Shown here one piece after another: positions 24,745-33,910 of a DNA stretch of 64,000 nt. Made by a program: the position numbers and the translations under genes. Within the stretch, counting starts at the first letter, position 1. Every line of letters starts with the position of its first letter. The DNA comes from GCA-001735895 sp964651385 (lineage in GTDB: Bacteria > Pseudomonadota > Gammaproteobacteria > GCA-001735895), in NCBI GenBank assembly GCA_964651385.1, contig CAZYYM010000001.1:92811-156810 (forward strand), given 5' to 3'. The notes beneath the pieces were generated by a model, which saw nothing but the letters and a program-made list of their open reading frames with translations, did no database searches and had not been told where the DNA came from.

Positions 24745-25242
24745 ATGCGACCTGATATGCCTGAAATTAGCAATCCCATAATTCACGTAGGTTGGCGCGA
24801 ATGGCTCGCTCTGCCCGAACTTGGACTACCGGCAATTAAAGCCAAGATTGATACCGGCGCAAAAACTTCGGCACTGCATGCTTTTTATACCGAAGCTTAC
24901 GAAGAAGACGGTATAAACATGGTCAGATTTGGTATTCACCCGATTCAAGGTAAATTTGATCTGGAAGTAGTCTGCAACGCCCCTATAAAAGACCTTCGGC
25001 AGGTTACTGACTCAGGTGGCCACAAGGAAATGCGTTACGTTATAGAAAGTAATATCATAATCGGGCTCTATCAATGGCCCGTTGAACTAACCCTGACCAA
25101 CCGTGATACTATGCGATTTAGAATGCTGCTCGGACGGCGTGCAATGGAAAATCGAGTCGTCGTGGAACCCGGGTCGTCTTATCTTAACGGTAAATTGAAA
25201 CCACTAAGCTTATACCAAAAACAATCGGAGTCGCCTACATGA
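24745..25242 (+). CDS. rimB: RimB-type retropepsin-like protease (DUF785)
   Basis: This 165-residue protein begins IIHVGWREWLALPELGLPAIKAKIDTGAKTSALHA. Asp36 in DTGAKTSAL is the retropepsin-type catalytic aspartate and this motif is diagnostic for the RimK-linked protease family. In Pseudomonas, RimB removes glutamate tails added by RimK. It starts 8 bases after the deacylase gene and overlaps rimK by 4 bases (ATGA). An in-frame ATG at 24757 is an alternative start. Confidence 0.9.
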   Translation: MRPDMPEISNPIIHVGWREWLALPELGLPAIKAKIDTGAKTSALHAFYTEAYEEDGINMVRFGIHPIQGKFDLEVVCNAPIKDLRQVTDSGGHKEMRYVIESNIIIGLYQWPVELTLTNRDTMRFRMLLGRRAMENRVVVEPGSSYLNGKLKPLSLYQKQSESPT

Positions 25243-26144
25243 AAATTGCGTTATTGTCGAGAAATCGAAAGCTCTATTCCTCTCGTCGTATAATTGAAGC
25301 TGCAGAGTCTCGGGGACATGAAGTCATGGTTATCGACGTATTACGGGCTTATATGAATATCGCTTCGCATAAACCGTCAATCCACTATCGAGGTGAAGTA
25401 CTCAAAGGCTTTGATGCCGTTATCCCACGTATTGGAGCTTCGGTTACAGCCTACGGCACTTCCGTTTTACGACAATTTGAAATGATGGGAGTCTCTCCTT
25501 TAAACGAATCGGTTGCTATTAGCCGGTCACGTGACAAGCTACGTTCGCTCCAACTATTGTCACGCAAAGGAATTGGCATGCCACTGACAGGCTATGCCAG
25601 TAAACCCGACGATATAAAAGACGTTATCAAAATGGTCGGAGGCGCCCCTTTGGTAGTTAAACTATTGCAGGGCACCCAGGGAATCGGTGTCGTGCTGGCC
25701 GAAACTCAAAAGGCCGCGGAAAGTGTCATCGAAGGTTTCATGGGCGTAAAAGCTGACATACTCGTTCAGGAATTTATCAAAGAAGCCGGTGGCTCGGACA
25801 TTCGTTGTTTTATTATCGACGGCAAGGTTGTCGCCGCCATGAAACGACAGGCGCCCAAAGGCGAATTTCGTTCTAATCTGCATCGTGGCGGCACATCCAG
25901 TTTGATTAAAATTACGCCCGAAGAACGCTCTACGGCTGTGCGCGCGGCGCGCATCATGGGCCTCAACGTTGCCGGCGTCGACCTGTTGCGCTCAAACCAT
26001 GGCCCGGTTGTTATGGAGGTCAACTCCAGCCCGGGGCTCGAGGGCATCGAAGGCGCAACCGGGAAGGATGTTGCCGGTATGATAGTTAATTATATTGAAA
26101 AAAGTTGCAAGCCCGGAAAGACCAAGACTCGCGGAAAAGGCTAG
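25239..26144 (+). CDS. rimK: RimK, glutamate ligase for ribosomal protein S6
   Basis: This 301-residue ATP-grasp enzyme adds glutamate residues to the C-terminus of ribosomal protein S6. Visible are MKIALLSRNRKLYSSRRIIEAAESRGHEV, PRIGASVTAYG, the ATP-grasp segment PLVVKLLQGTQGIGV, VQEFIKEAGGSDIRCFI, and the metal site VMEVNSSPGLEGIEGATG. Length and motifs match E. coli RimK. It follows rimB with an overlap and precedes the AstE-like gene by 79 bases. RimK may also act on other peptides. Confidence 0.96.
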   Translation: MKIALLSRNRKLYSSRRIIEAAESRGHEVMVIDVLRAYMNIASHKPSIHYRGEVLKGFDAVIPRIGASVTAYGTSVLRQFEMMGVSPLNESVAISRSRDKLRSLQLLSRKGIGMPLTGYASKPDDIKDVIKMVGGAPLVVKLLQGTQGIGVVLAETQKAAESVIEGFMGVKADILVQEFIKEAGGSDIRCFIIDGKVVAAMKRQAPKGEFRSNLHRGGTSSLIKITPEERSTAVRAARIMGLNVAGVDLLRSNHGPVVMEVNSSPGLEGIEGATGKDVAGMIVNYIEKSCKPGKTKTRGKG

Positions 26145-26223
26145 TCTGCGTGCGAGCTACGCCTTGCCATGGCCGATTTGGAGTGCTCTGAATCCTAACG
26201 TAATTCTTTGAAGGAGTACTAGT

Positions 26224-27270
26224 TTGCAGTCTGCTATAGAGATTGCCGGCATCAATATCAAACCAGGTAGCCGGCGGTCAATCGATATCCCCCTACCCAG
26301 CTTTTATACGCATAGTGCAGCCAGCATGCCGGTGCATGTCGTGCACGGACGCAATCCCGGGGCCTGTTTGCTGGTTTGCGCCGCAATTCACGGAGACGAA
26401 ATCAATGGCGTCGAAATTATACGTCGTATTCTCACACATAAACTGATCGACAAAATCAAAGGCACATTAATCGCGATTCCGGTCGTTAATGTTTTTGGAT
26501 TTGTATCAAAATCGCGTTACCTGCCCGACCGGCGTGATTTGAATCGGGCCTTTCCGGGATCGGAAACCGGCTCGATGGCTGCACGCCTGGCGAATACTCT
26601 AATGACGGAAGTGATCCCGCATTGTACGCATGCTATCGATTTACATACCGGTGCGGTATACCGCGAAAACCTGCCGCAAATTCGAGCCAAATTAAATGAT
26701 GATCCAGTCACCGAGGCAATGGCTCGAGCTTTTGGCGTACCGGTTATTTTAAACGCCAACCTGGTAGACAATTCATTTCGTGCCGCTGCCAGCGAAAACA
26801 ACATGCCTGTAATACTATATGAAGCCGGCGAGGCTCTGCGTTTTGAAGAAGTTGCCATCCGTGCCGGGGTCAAGGGCGTACTTGGGGTGATGTCACATCT
26901 TGGTATGCGAAGAAAAAGCTTAAAACACAAAGAAACCAAAACACTTATTGCAAATGCCAGCCAATGGATACGCGCAGGTCAAAGCGGTATTCTGCGCTCA
27001 TTAGTTGCCTCGGGTTCGAAGGTAGAAAACGGCGAAATCCTCGCCTATATTAATGACCCGCTCGGCAAAAACAGTGAAACAATACTAAGCCCGATATCAG
27101 GTATCGTCATTGGCAAAACAAATCTACCGCTGGTCTTTGAAGGTGAAGCCATATTCCACATCGCCAGTTACGAAGAGACAGATCATGTTTCGGACCATAT
27201 TGAAGCCTATCATGAGGAACTCGATCCGTTGGGGGATAGGCATGAGAGCGATGAGCCGCCGTTGGTTTGA
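26224..27270 (+). CDS. Succinylglutamate desuccinylase/aspartoacylase family hydrolase
   Basis: This 348-residue M14-like zinc carboxypeptidase has AAIHGDEINGVEIIRR near residue 57 (zinc His and Glu), DLHTG (third zinc ligand) near 141, and YEAGEALRFEE near 200 with the catalytic Glu region. The last 70 residues resemble a lipoyl-like beta barrel (SPISGIVIGKT). Translation starts at TTG 26224, chosen because AAGGAG lies 8 bases upstream. Such genes often accompany rimK; it may trim the tails or N-acyl groups made there. Substrate unproven. Confidence 0.85.
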   Translation: MQSAIEIAGINIKPGSRRSIDIPLPSFYTHSAASMPVHVVHGRNPGACLLVCAAIHGDEINGVEIIRRILTHKLIDKIKGTLIAIPVVNVFGFVSKSRYLPDRRDLNRAFPGSETGSMAARLANTLMTEVIPHCTHAIDLHTGAVYRENLPQIRAKLNDDPVTEAMARAFGVPVILNANLVDNSFRAAASENNMPVILYEAGEALRFEEVAIRAGVKGVLGVMSHLGMRRKSLKHKETKTLIANASQWIRAGQSGILRSLVASGSKVENGEILAYINDPLGKNSETILSPISGIVIGKTNLPLVFEGEAIFHIASYEETDHVSDHIEAYHEELDPLGDRHESDEPPLV

Positions 27271-27289
27271 TGGATTGGGGCGTTAAATT

Positions 27290-27694
27290 TTAAACTCCAG
27301 TAAGTAATTCAAACGCGGCTTGTTTGGCCGCTTTCTTATCAAAAGTTACCGTTTGCTCGCAGCCGCTAGATTCGTTTACTCTGGCTAAAAGATGGTCGGG
27401 AAAATCCACGTTCGAATTTCGATAATCGCTCAGTGCCCGCCAGATAATCTCTGAATTCATCACCTCCAATTGTCCTACCTGTAATAGATGTTCAATAATC
27501 GAGGCAATTTCCATCCTGCTTTGTTGATAATTGCTTTCCAGCACCCACGCCAATTCACACAGGACAATTTGACCAATAAAGCAGGGGCTTTCTTCGGTGC
27601 AACAGGTTTCTATAAATTCGGAGGCCTGTGCTGCCTGTTTGACGTCATCCTGAACTAGATAGCGTACCAGTACATTTGTATCCAGTCCCTTCAA
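27290..27694 (-). CDS. PIN-domain toxin (VapC-like)
   Basis: This 134-residue protein has the PIN fold acids: Asp5 in GLDTNVLVRYL, Glu in LCELAWVLE, Asp in DFPDHLLA, and Asp in TFDKKAAK. It would be a magnesium-dependent ribonuclease. It overlaps the upstream antitoxin gene by 4 bases (ATGA). The target RNA is unknown. Confidence 0.92.
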   Translation of the reverse strand: MKGLDTNVLVRYLVQDDVKQAAQASEFIETCCTEESPCFIGQIVLCELAWVLESNYQQSRMEIASIIEHLLQVGQLEVMNSEIIWRALSDYRNSNVDFPDHLLARVNESSGCEQTVTFDKKAAKQAAFELLTGV

Positions 27695-27930
27695 AGCTGA
27701 CCTCTCTTTGTCTTGATTGCGGTTTTCATATCCTCAATGGATACGGCTTTTGGGGGTTTTTTGACTATACCTTTTAGCGTGGTCACATGCCTGGTAACAG
27801 GTACTATGCAAACCGCACCCTTATTATCAACAATAAAATTTATTTTGTCCCCACTATGCAGGTCGAGCAAGGACCGAATATCCCTGGGTATGGTAATTTG
27901 ACCTTTACTGGTAATGGTTGCGGCTGGCAT
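27691..27930 (-). CDS. AbrB/SpoVT-family antitoxin
   Basis: This 79-residue protein has an N-terminal swapped-hairpin DNA-binding domain (ITSKGQITIPRDIRSLLDLHSGDKI) and a C-terminal tail (KAVSIEDMKTAIKTKRGQL) that would wrap the PIN toxin. It is the first gene of the pair. It likely represses its own operon at the repeated site just upstream (27950-27981). Confidence 0.92.
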   Translation of the reverse strand: MPAATITSKGQITIPRDIRSLLDLHSGDKINFIVDNKGAVCIVPVTRHVTTLKGIVKKPPKAVSIEDMKTAIKTKRGQL

Positions 27931-27949
27931 AAGACATCTCTTTTATAAA

Positions 27950-27981
27950 TTACTTTACAGTATAATCCTTACTTTATGGTA
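27950..27981 (-). promoter_or_regulatory. Repeated operator-like site of the PIN/AbrB operon
   Basis: Two near-identical 13-base repeats, TTACTTTACAGTA (27950-27962) and TTACTTTATGGTA (27969-27981), lie 19 bases apart start to start. The second overlaps the inverted repeat CCTTAC-N6-GTAAGG. A third related core, TTTACTGGTAA, lies inside the antitoxin gene near 27904. They sit 20-51 bases before the antitoxin start, as expected for autorepression. Confidence 0.55.
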
Positions 27982-28005
27982 AGGCAATTTAGTTAGGTGT
28001 GGATT

Positions 28006-28140
28006 CTATAAACTGTTCGGTAACTCCCACACGGTGCCAACTGCTGCATCGTCGCTCCTCCAGAACTCGGGGCCGTTTAAACCGTCATTGGCACCGAAGC
28101 CGATATAGGCGACATCCGCTATCAATTTCTGGTTGAGATT
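28006..28140 (-). pseudogene. Remnant of an ELWxxDGTxxGT-type repeat protein
   Basis: The minus strand encodes ...IGFGANDGLNGPEFWRSDDAAVGT, then VWELPNSL and a stop at 28006. The phrase EFWRSDDAAVGTV resembles the ELWxxDGTxxGT repeat of secreted calx/hyalin-like proteins. No start codon or signal precedes it within this frame. It looks like a decayed 3' end. Confidence 0.35.
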
Positions 28141-28387
28141 GACTGTGGGGGCAACTGACCGGAGTGGGCTGCCACGTGAAAGTGAAGAAATCCATCAGAT
28201 TGCCGAGCTACTCAGTAGCTCAGGCCACAACACATTGTTTATAGTAAATAATAGACCTGTCCCTATGAGCTTATGGTGGCTAACGCAGGACCCTGCGTTT
28301 AAATCCCTGTCCGAACATCCAGGCTTTAAAGCACTGGTTAATGAATTACGATCCCGGTCAATTGCTTCAGATCAAGCGAAGTTGTAA
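28109..28387 (+). pseudogene. C-terminal fragment of a larger protein
   Basis: The frame is open from 28109 after a stop, with no good start or ribosome-binding site (a TTG at 28133 is the first candidate). It encodes about 92 residues ending DPAFKSLSEHPGFKALVNELRSR, a phrase like the C-terminal ends of TPR-containing adenylate cyclase or transcription-factor proteins. It overlaps the reverse-strand remnant by about 30 bases. Confidence 0.4.
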
Positions 28388-28427
28388 CCACCCGTTGAAT
28401 TTATTTAGCCCGGCCTTTTCCCACAAC

Positions 28428-28622
28428 TTAACGCTGGTTCTCCAGCAACTCTTTCTCATAGATTTTTATATTGTCTGACAGCTGACGTGCCTTTTGTTCC
28501 AGCGCTCGATCGACGCCACCACAACGTTCAAGCCCGTCGTTAACACGCCGCAATTCATGGCGGAGGCTTTCTAATTCTCCAGCTAACGCGAGTTCTGCCG
28601 AGCGCAGTTCTGCCAGTTTCAT
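28428..28622 (-). CDS. Small coiled-coil protein downstream of recQ
   Basis: This 64-residue protein is charged and helical throughout (LRSAELALAGELESLRHELRRVNDGLE ... LEQKARQLSDNIKIYEKELL, quoted in parts), with a CGG turn in the middle. That suggests a helical hairpin or coiled coil. AAAGGTGATGG precedes the ATG. It starts 49 bases after the recQ stop on the same strand, so may be co-transcribed. I do not recognise a family. Confidence 0.55.
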   Translation of the reverse strand: MKLAELRSAELALAGELESLRHELRRVNDGLERCGGVDRALEQKARQLSDNIKIYEKELLENQR

Positions 28623-28671
28623 CCATCACCTTTATAATTTAGTTCACGAATTGGCCCATATATCCCATAAT

Positions 28672-30624
28672 TTATTCCAGGGTAGCGGAAAACATCACTT
28701 GTGTTTTACTTAAAATTTTCGCAAAAGGAATGTGCTCAACGCTGCCAAATAGCGGATGTTGGGTAAGTTTGTTTTGGCTTAGCCGGGGTGATGTGATGCC
28801 GCATAGAAAACGCGTGAGTATGTAGGCGTTGGCTAAAATCGTTGTACGTTCCGAGGTCAGTTTTTCTACCTGCCGCCAATAGCTATTTTCAACATCTTCC
28901 ACTGGTCGAGTCGCCCAGTGTGGCGAAAGTTTGCTGTTATTCTGATTACAACCGCTACAGTGCCCACAGTCCTGTAAGCGTTGTTCGCCGAAATGGGCGG
29001 CGAGTGCATTGGTCTGGCAGCCACCAAGTGCGACCAGCTCAAGTACCTGTTGCAGACGTTTTATTTCTGCCTGTTCACGTTTCTGAAAACGCTGATGTAA
29101 TTCGGCTGCCAGGGATACGATGGATTGCGGGTGCCGCAGGATGCGATAGGACTGACGCACGCCGGCGACTTTTAGTTCCAGTAATTGCTGTTGCGCCAGC
29201 CAGTCGAGGGCGGCGAGAATCCGTTCGCGGCTGGCGCCAAGGTCTGTGGCAGCTTGCGCAGGGTCGAGTTTGAACCAGGTTCTCCCCTTCACCGCCCGTC
29301 GAAATAATGCGCCAAGAAATTCCTTTCTCTCTCCTTCGAAACGATCAAGAATTTGACTGGAACTTTGCAGTGGTTTGAAACTGTAGTCGGTATAGAAGGG
29401 TGTGCCACCCAGCAAATAACCATCTAGTTCAAGATAAGTGAGCAAGGTGCGTAACACCAGAGTTCGAATATCATGCTCAAAGGAAAGGGCGTAAAGGCTT
29501 ACTTCCAGGTTATGTCCAACCGGATACTGCGCGAAAAGCCCTTCGATCAATTGTAAAATTGACGACTCATCAGGGGTGTCACCATAGATGAAATTTTCCA
29601 GAACATTAAGGTCATCGACGCAAGCGAGCATATGGCAAATGGAGGTTTTTCCGTCGCGTCCCGCACGGCCAATCTCCTGTGAATAATTTTCCAGGCTTTT
29701 GGGCAGGTTGTAGTGGTAAACGGCTCGAATGTTAGCCTTATCGACACCCATACCAAAGGCAATAGTCGCTACTACAATGGCGTGTTCAGAGGACATAAAC
29801 CATTCCTGAACTTCATTGCGCAACTCCGTTTTTAGCCCGGCATGATAGGCCCGGGCGGGTAAACCGGCATCTGCTAACTGACTCGCTACCTGCTCGGCGG
29901 TTTTTTGCTGGGTGACATAAACAATGACGGTAGCGGGTGGTTGTGTCTGGATCTGTTTGAGTAAAATTTGATCGCGTGTTTCCGTATTCACCACCTGGGT
30001 GACGATGTTGAGATTGGCTCGGTAAAAGCCGGTACGCACCGCGCAGTCTGCCGAAATATCGAACTGACGGCAGATATCATCCAGCACCGGTGGGGTTGCG
30101 GTAGCCGTCAACGCAAGAATACGTTCAGCTTTGAATTCTCGCGCAAAGCCCGCCAGTTTGAGGTAATCGGGGCGAAAGTTATGCCCCCATTCTGAAATGC
30201 AATGGGCTTCATCCACCGCAAATAATGAAATATCGATAGGTTTCAGGCTTTCGCGGAAACGTTCATTATTGAAGCGCTCGGGAGCCACATACAGTAGACG
30301 CAGCGAACCATTTTTAAGCTGGCCCATCACGTCGCGGTATTCATCGGCGCTGAGGCTGGAATCGAGTCGTCGGGCGTTAATGCCACGCAAAGCAAGGGCG
30401 TCGATCTGATCTTTCATCAGCGCAATCAATGGCGACACTACCAGTGTTACACCGGGTAATAACAGGGCAGAGAGCTGGTAACACAGAGATTTGCCACCTC
30501 CGGTGGGGAATACCGCAGCGCTAGAATTGCCTTGCAACAGGTGCCGAATGACCTGTTCCTGTCCGGGGTGGAATTCGCCGTATCCGAAATATTGTCGCAG
30601 CTGCTGACGTAAGCTATCCGTCAA
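28672..30624 (-). CDS. recQ: RecQ-family ATP-dependent DNA helicase, variant C-terminus
   Basis: This 650-residue helicase unwinds DNA 3' to 5'. Walker A is FPTGGGKSL (Lys45), the DEAH box is FAVDEAHCISEWG near 137, and the RecQ motif EIGRAGRDG is near 325. Unlike E. coli RecQ, the zinc cysteines (GGCQTN near 537 and CGHCSGC near 551) come after a winged-helix-like region rather than directly after the helicase core, and there is no HRDC domain. The end, RFLCGITSPRLSQNKLTQHPLFG, recurs in this subgroup as far as I recall. Translation starts at TTG, supported by AAAGGAG 6 bases upstream. The gene diverges from the SNF2 gene. Confidence 0.9.
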   Translation of the reverse strand: MTDSLRQQLRQYFGYGEFHPGQEQVIRHLLQGNSSAAVFPTGGGKSLCYQLSALLLPGVTLVVSPLIALMKDQIDALALRGINARRLDSSLSADEYRDVMGQLKNGSLRLLYVAPERFNNERFRESLKPIDISLFAVDEAHCISEWGHNFRPDYLKLAGFAREFKAERILALTATATPPVLDDICRQFDISADCAVRTGFYRANLNIVTQVVNTETRDQILLKQIQTQPPATVIVYVTQQKTAEQVASQLADAGLPARAYHAGLKTELRNEVQEWFMSSEHAIVVATIAFGMGVDKANIRAVYHYNLPKSLENYSQEIGRAGRDGKTSICHMLACVDDLNVLENFIYGDTPDESSILQLIEGLFAQYPVGHNLEVSLYALSFEHDIRTLVLRTLLTYLELDGYLLGGTPFYTDYSFKPLQSSSQILDRFEGERKEFLGALFRRAVKGRTWFKLDPAQAATDLGASRERILAALDWLAQQQLLELKVAGVRQSYRILRHPQSIVSLAAELHQRFQKREQAEIKRLQQVLELVALGGCQTNALAAHFGEQRLQDCGHCSGCNQNNSKLSPHWATRPVEDVENSYWRQVEKLTSERTTILANAYILTRFLCGITSPRLSQNKLTQHPLFGSVEHIPFAKILSKTQVMFSATLE

Positions 30625-30706
30625 GTTTGACTCCTTTCATTTTGCCAGTCTGGAAGTATAATTCCGTTGAAAAATTTAATCATATTATTACGGAACATAC
30701 CCTCAA

Positions 30707-33700
30707 ATGAGTCAATCTTTGACTGAACAGGATCCCTTTATTTTCGATATTGAACAACTTTATGCGGTTGCCCCGGAACATATTATCCGCCAGGGGCTGG
30801 CCCATTTTCAACATAATAGTGTGACCGAACTGGGCTGCGAAGGAGACCGGCTGCAAGGCTATGTAGAGGACAGGGAATCAGGTGAAATCCTGACAACAGG
30901 GCTTGATTATGATGGAGATGGAAACCTCGATATCAGCTGTGACTGTTCGAAAGAATCGTCATTTTGCCGCCATGCGATCGCGCTGCTATACGCCTACGCC
31001 AATGACAAGGAAGGCAATGATGAGCTTTGCGGTGCTGTCGATAATGCGATTGAAGAAAGGGTCAAGCGCGGACGTGCCGAAGTTGAAGTGAAAAAGCAGG
31101 GTGGTAAGCCGGGTTTTGGTCTTTGGAGCGCACGTTCGATCAGTGTGGCGAGCCACTTTTCCGGCAGTTACCGGGTGCATATTCGTTCACTCACACAGAG
31201 GGCCAATTACTGTAGCTGCCCGGATTTTACCGGTAATCAGCTCGGAACCTGCAAACATATTGAAGCGACACTGCAAAAAATCAGCAAACAACGTAATTAT
31301 GCCCGGCTCAAACGAGAGGGCATCAGCTACCCTTATATTTTTCTCAATTGGGGTGTGCAGAACGCGCCGCAGATTGCGTTGCATCGCTGTGCAGAAAGTC
31401 ATACCGGTTTAGATTCAATCCTTCAGGAGTACTTCGATGATCAGGGGTTGTTCAGCGGTCGGCTGCCGGATGATTTTTTCCGGCTGGCCGAGCAACTGGA
31501 AAATCGTGAAGATATAGACCTGGGGCAAGATGCGCTGGATTTTGCCAAAAGAAAAGCTGCCGATGCGGTGCATGCGGCACGCGCCCGCACCATCAGGGAA
31601 GAAATCATTAAATCCGCTGGACGGCTGCCGGGCATCAAGGCCAAGCTTTATCCGTATCAGGTCGAAGGCGTTGCCTTCCTGGCCGCCAATGGGCGCGCCT
31701 TGCTGGCGGATGACATGGGGCTAGGCAAAACCCTGCAAGCCATAGCCGCTGCCAGCTGGTTGCATCAACATGCCCACGTCGAGCGCGTATTGATCGTTTG
31801 CCCGGCGTCTTTAAAACACCAGTGGGCCAGGGAAATCAAACGGTTTAGCGGACTGGAGGTGGAAATTATTCAGGGCAATGCGGCAGCCCGAGGTGTATTG
31901 TACCGGCGTACCTGCGTGTTCACTATCATCAACTATGAGCTGGTATTACGCGATCTTTCGGTGATCAATGAACAGTTCAGCCCCGATCTGCTGATTCTGG
32001 ATGAGGCGCAGCGCATCAAAAACTGGCGTACGCAGATTGCAACGGCGATTAAACTGATCCCCTCGCGTTATGCCTTTGTGCTTTCCGGCACGCCGCTGGA
32101 AAACCGCCTGGAAGATCTCTACAGCCTGATGCAGGTCGTCGATCCCCGTGTGCTGGGACCTTTGTGGCGATACCTGATTGATTTTCATATTACCGACGAA
32201 AAAGGCAAGGTGCAGGGTTATCGCAATCTATCTGAATTACGTATGCGCCTGGCGCCAGTGATGTTACGGCGGGATCGACGCCTGGTGGCGGATCAACTGC
32301 CGGCAAGAATCCAGCAGCAAATCGACTTGCCACTCACTGATAAACAGCGCGAATTACATGATGCCGCGATGTCAGCCGCCGGATCGTTAGCGCAGATCAG
32401 CAAAAAACGTCCCCTCACACCCGGCGAGCAACATCGTATGATGGCGGCACTGCAACAGGCGCGCATGGCCTGCGATGCGGCCGGTCTGGTGGATAAGGAA
32501 ACGCCGGGTGCGCCCAAGCTGGATGAGCTGGATAGATTGCTCGACGAACTGTGCGTGCAAGGTGGGCGTAAAGCGGTGGTATTTTCGCAGTGGACACAGA
32601 TGACCGAAATGGTCGAGCGGCGTATCAACAAACTTGGGCTGGGCTGTGTCCGCCTGCATGGCGGCGTGCCGACCAGCAAACGCGGAGAATTGATGGACCG
32701 CTTTCGCGATAATGATTCAATCCAGGTTTTTATCTCTACCGATGCGGGTGGCGTTGGTCTTAATCTGCAAAGTGCTTCGGTACTGATTAATCTCGATATT
32801 CCATGGAACCCGGCAGTGCTGGAACAGCGCATCGCACGCATCCACCGGCTGGGTCAACGAGAAAACGTACAGGTGATATTGCTGGTGACGCCTGAAGGCT
32901 ACGAAGGTCGGGTGATGGAACTGGTGCAGAATAAACAGAATCTGTTTGATAATGTGATCGACCCGGATGCCAGTGAGGACGTGGTCGGTGTATCGCCCAA
33001 ATTGCTGGAAAAACTGCTGCAAGACCTGACGGTTAGAGAGCAAGCCGGAGCCGCGAGTGCTAATACCGAAACGGATTTGGAAGGCGCACAAAATGCTGCC
33101 GCGGATCTGGCCGATAATGCTATCCAACCCAGCATGGAGAAGCGCGATACAGAAGCCGAAATTACCCGCTGCATCGAAACACTGCAGCATCGCCTGGGTT
33201 CACGGATAGAGCGCATTATGGGCGCGAATGGCGGGCTGTTGGTGATCATCGATCATGTCGATGAGGCTGAGGAACATTTTTCTCAGCAGCTTTCTGCAAC
33301 GAGTGACATTCAGATTGCGCTAATCGATCTGCCTAGCCTGAATAGCTTACGCCGGCTCGGACTCTTATCGGAACAGCAGCCAGTTTATTATCATTCGGCA
33401 GACACTCGGCAACAGGATGTGACTCCGGCACTGATGATATTCGCCAATCAAAGATTGACCGCAGCAGAGACCCTGTTGCAGCAGGACATGACCGCCCCGG
33501 CGATGGATTTAATCGTCGCAGCATTGCTTGCAACCGCCGCGGTACGCGCAGGTTTAGCGCATGCCATCACTATCGAGCAGGCTGGTATCTGGGTCTATAG
33601 CGAAGCCCTGCCGAATGGATGGCTTGATGAGTCTCAGGCCAGTCTAATCATGCGTGTGGTAGCACTGATGCAGGCTGATTCTATACCGGAATCGTTGCTC

Positions 33701-33745
33701 GGAGATCTATTACAGGAGTGCAGGGAGTTTGTGGCTAGTAGTTGA
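30707..33745 (+). CDS. SNF2-family helicase with two SWIM zinc fingers
   Basis: This 1012-residue protein has two SWIM motifs, CDCSKESSFCRHA near 80-95 and CSCPDFTGNQLGTCKH near 170-185. A SNF2 ATPase core follows with ADDMGLGKTLQ near 333, ILDEAQRIKNW near 430, LSGTPLENRLEDL near 460, and the C-terminal helicase half FSQWTQM to NPAVLEQRIARIHRLGQ near 630-730. The last 250 residues are unassigned. SWIM-SNF2 proteins are thought to remodel nucleoprotein or act on RNA polymerase; no specific role is known here. It is divergent from recQ with 82 bases between starts, so the two may share control. Its codons look more GC-rich than those of its neighbours. Confidence 0.9.
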   Translation: MSQSLTEQDPFIFDIEQLYAVAPEHIIRQGLAHFQHNSVTELGCEGDRLQGYVEDRESGEILTTGLDYDGDGNLDISCDCSKESSFCRHAIALLYAYANDKEGNDELCGAVDNAIEERVKRGRAEVEVKKQGGKPGFGLWSARSISVASHFSGSYRVHIRSLTQRANYCSCPDFTGNQLGTCKHIEATLQKISKQRNYARLKREGISYPYIFLNWGVQNAPQIALHRCAESHTGLDSILQEYFDDQGLFSGRLPDDFFRLAEQLENREDIDLGQDALDFAKRKAADAVHAARARTIREEIIKSAGRLPGIKAKLYPYQVEGVAFLAANGRALLADDMGLGKTLQAIAAASWLHQHAHVERVLIVCPASLKHQWAREIKRFSGLEVEIIQGNAAARGVLYRRTCVFTIINYELVLRDLSVINEQFSPDLLILDEAQRIKNWRTQIATAIKLIPSRYAFVLSGTPLENRLEDLYSLMQVVDPRVLGPLWRYLIDFHITDEKGKVQGYRNLSELRMRLAPVMLRRDRRLVADQLPARIQQQIDLPLTDKQRELHDAAMSAAGSLAQISKKRPLTPGEQHRMMAALQQARMACDAAGLVDKETPGAPKLDELDRLLDELCVQGGRKAVVFSQWTQMTEMVERRINKLGLGCVRLHGGVPTSKRGELMDRFRDNDSIQVFISTDAGGVGLNLQSASVLINLDIPWNPAVLEQRIARIHRLGQRENVQVILLVTPEGYEGRVMELVQNKQNLFDNVIDPDASEDVVGVSPKLLEKLLQDLTVREQAGAASANTETDLEGAQNAAADLADNAIQPSMEKRDTEAEITRCIETLQHRLGSRIERIMGANGGLLVIIDHVDEAEEHFSQQLSATSDIQIALIDLPSLNSLRRLGLLSEQQPVYYHSADTRQQDVTPALMIFANQRLTAAETLLQQDMTAPAMDLIVAALLATAAVRAGLAHAITIEQAGIWVYSEALPNGWLDESQASLIMRVVALMQADSIPESLLGDLLQECREFVASS

Positions 33746-33910
33746 GTATATGGAAATTCCAGTATAAGTTCCTGCGCTTACTTTAAATTTGCCTTATTGC
33801 TTCAGATCGTCGGATCGGGTTCTTGATCGTCAATCAGGTAATTTGTATATAATTCTGGACAGAACACTAATACTCATCATTTCGAGCTGAACTGCCTGGT
33901 TGATCCATCA

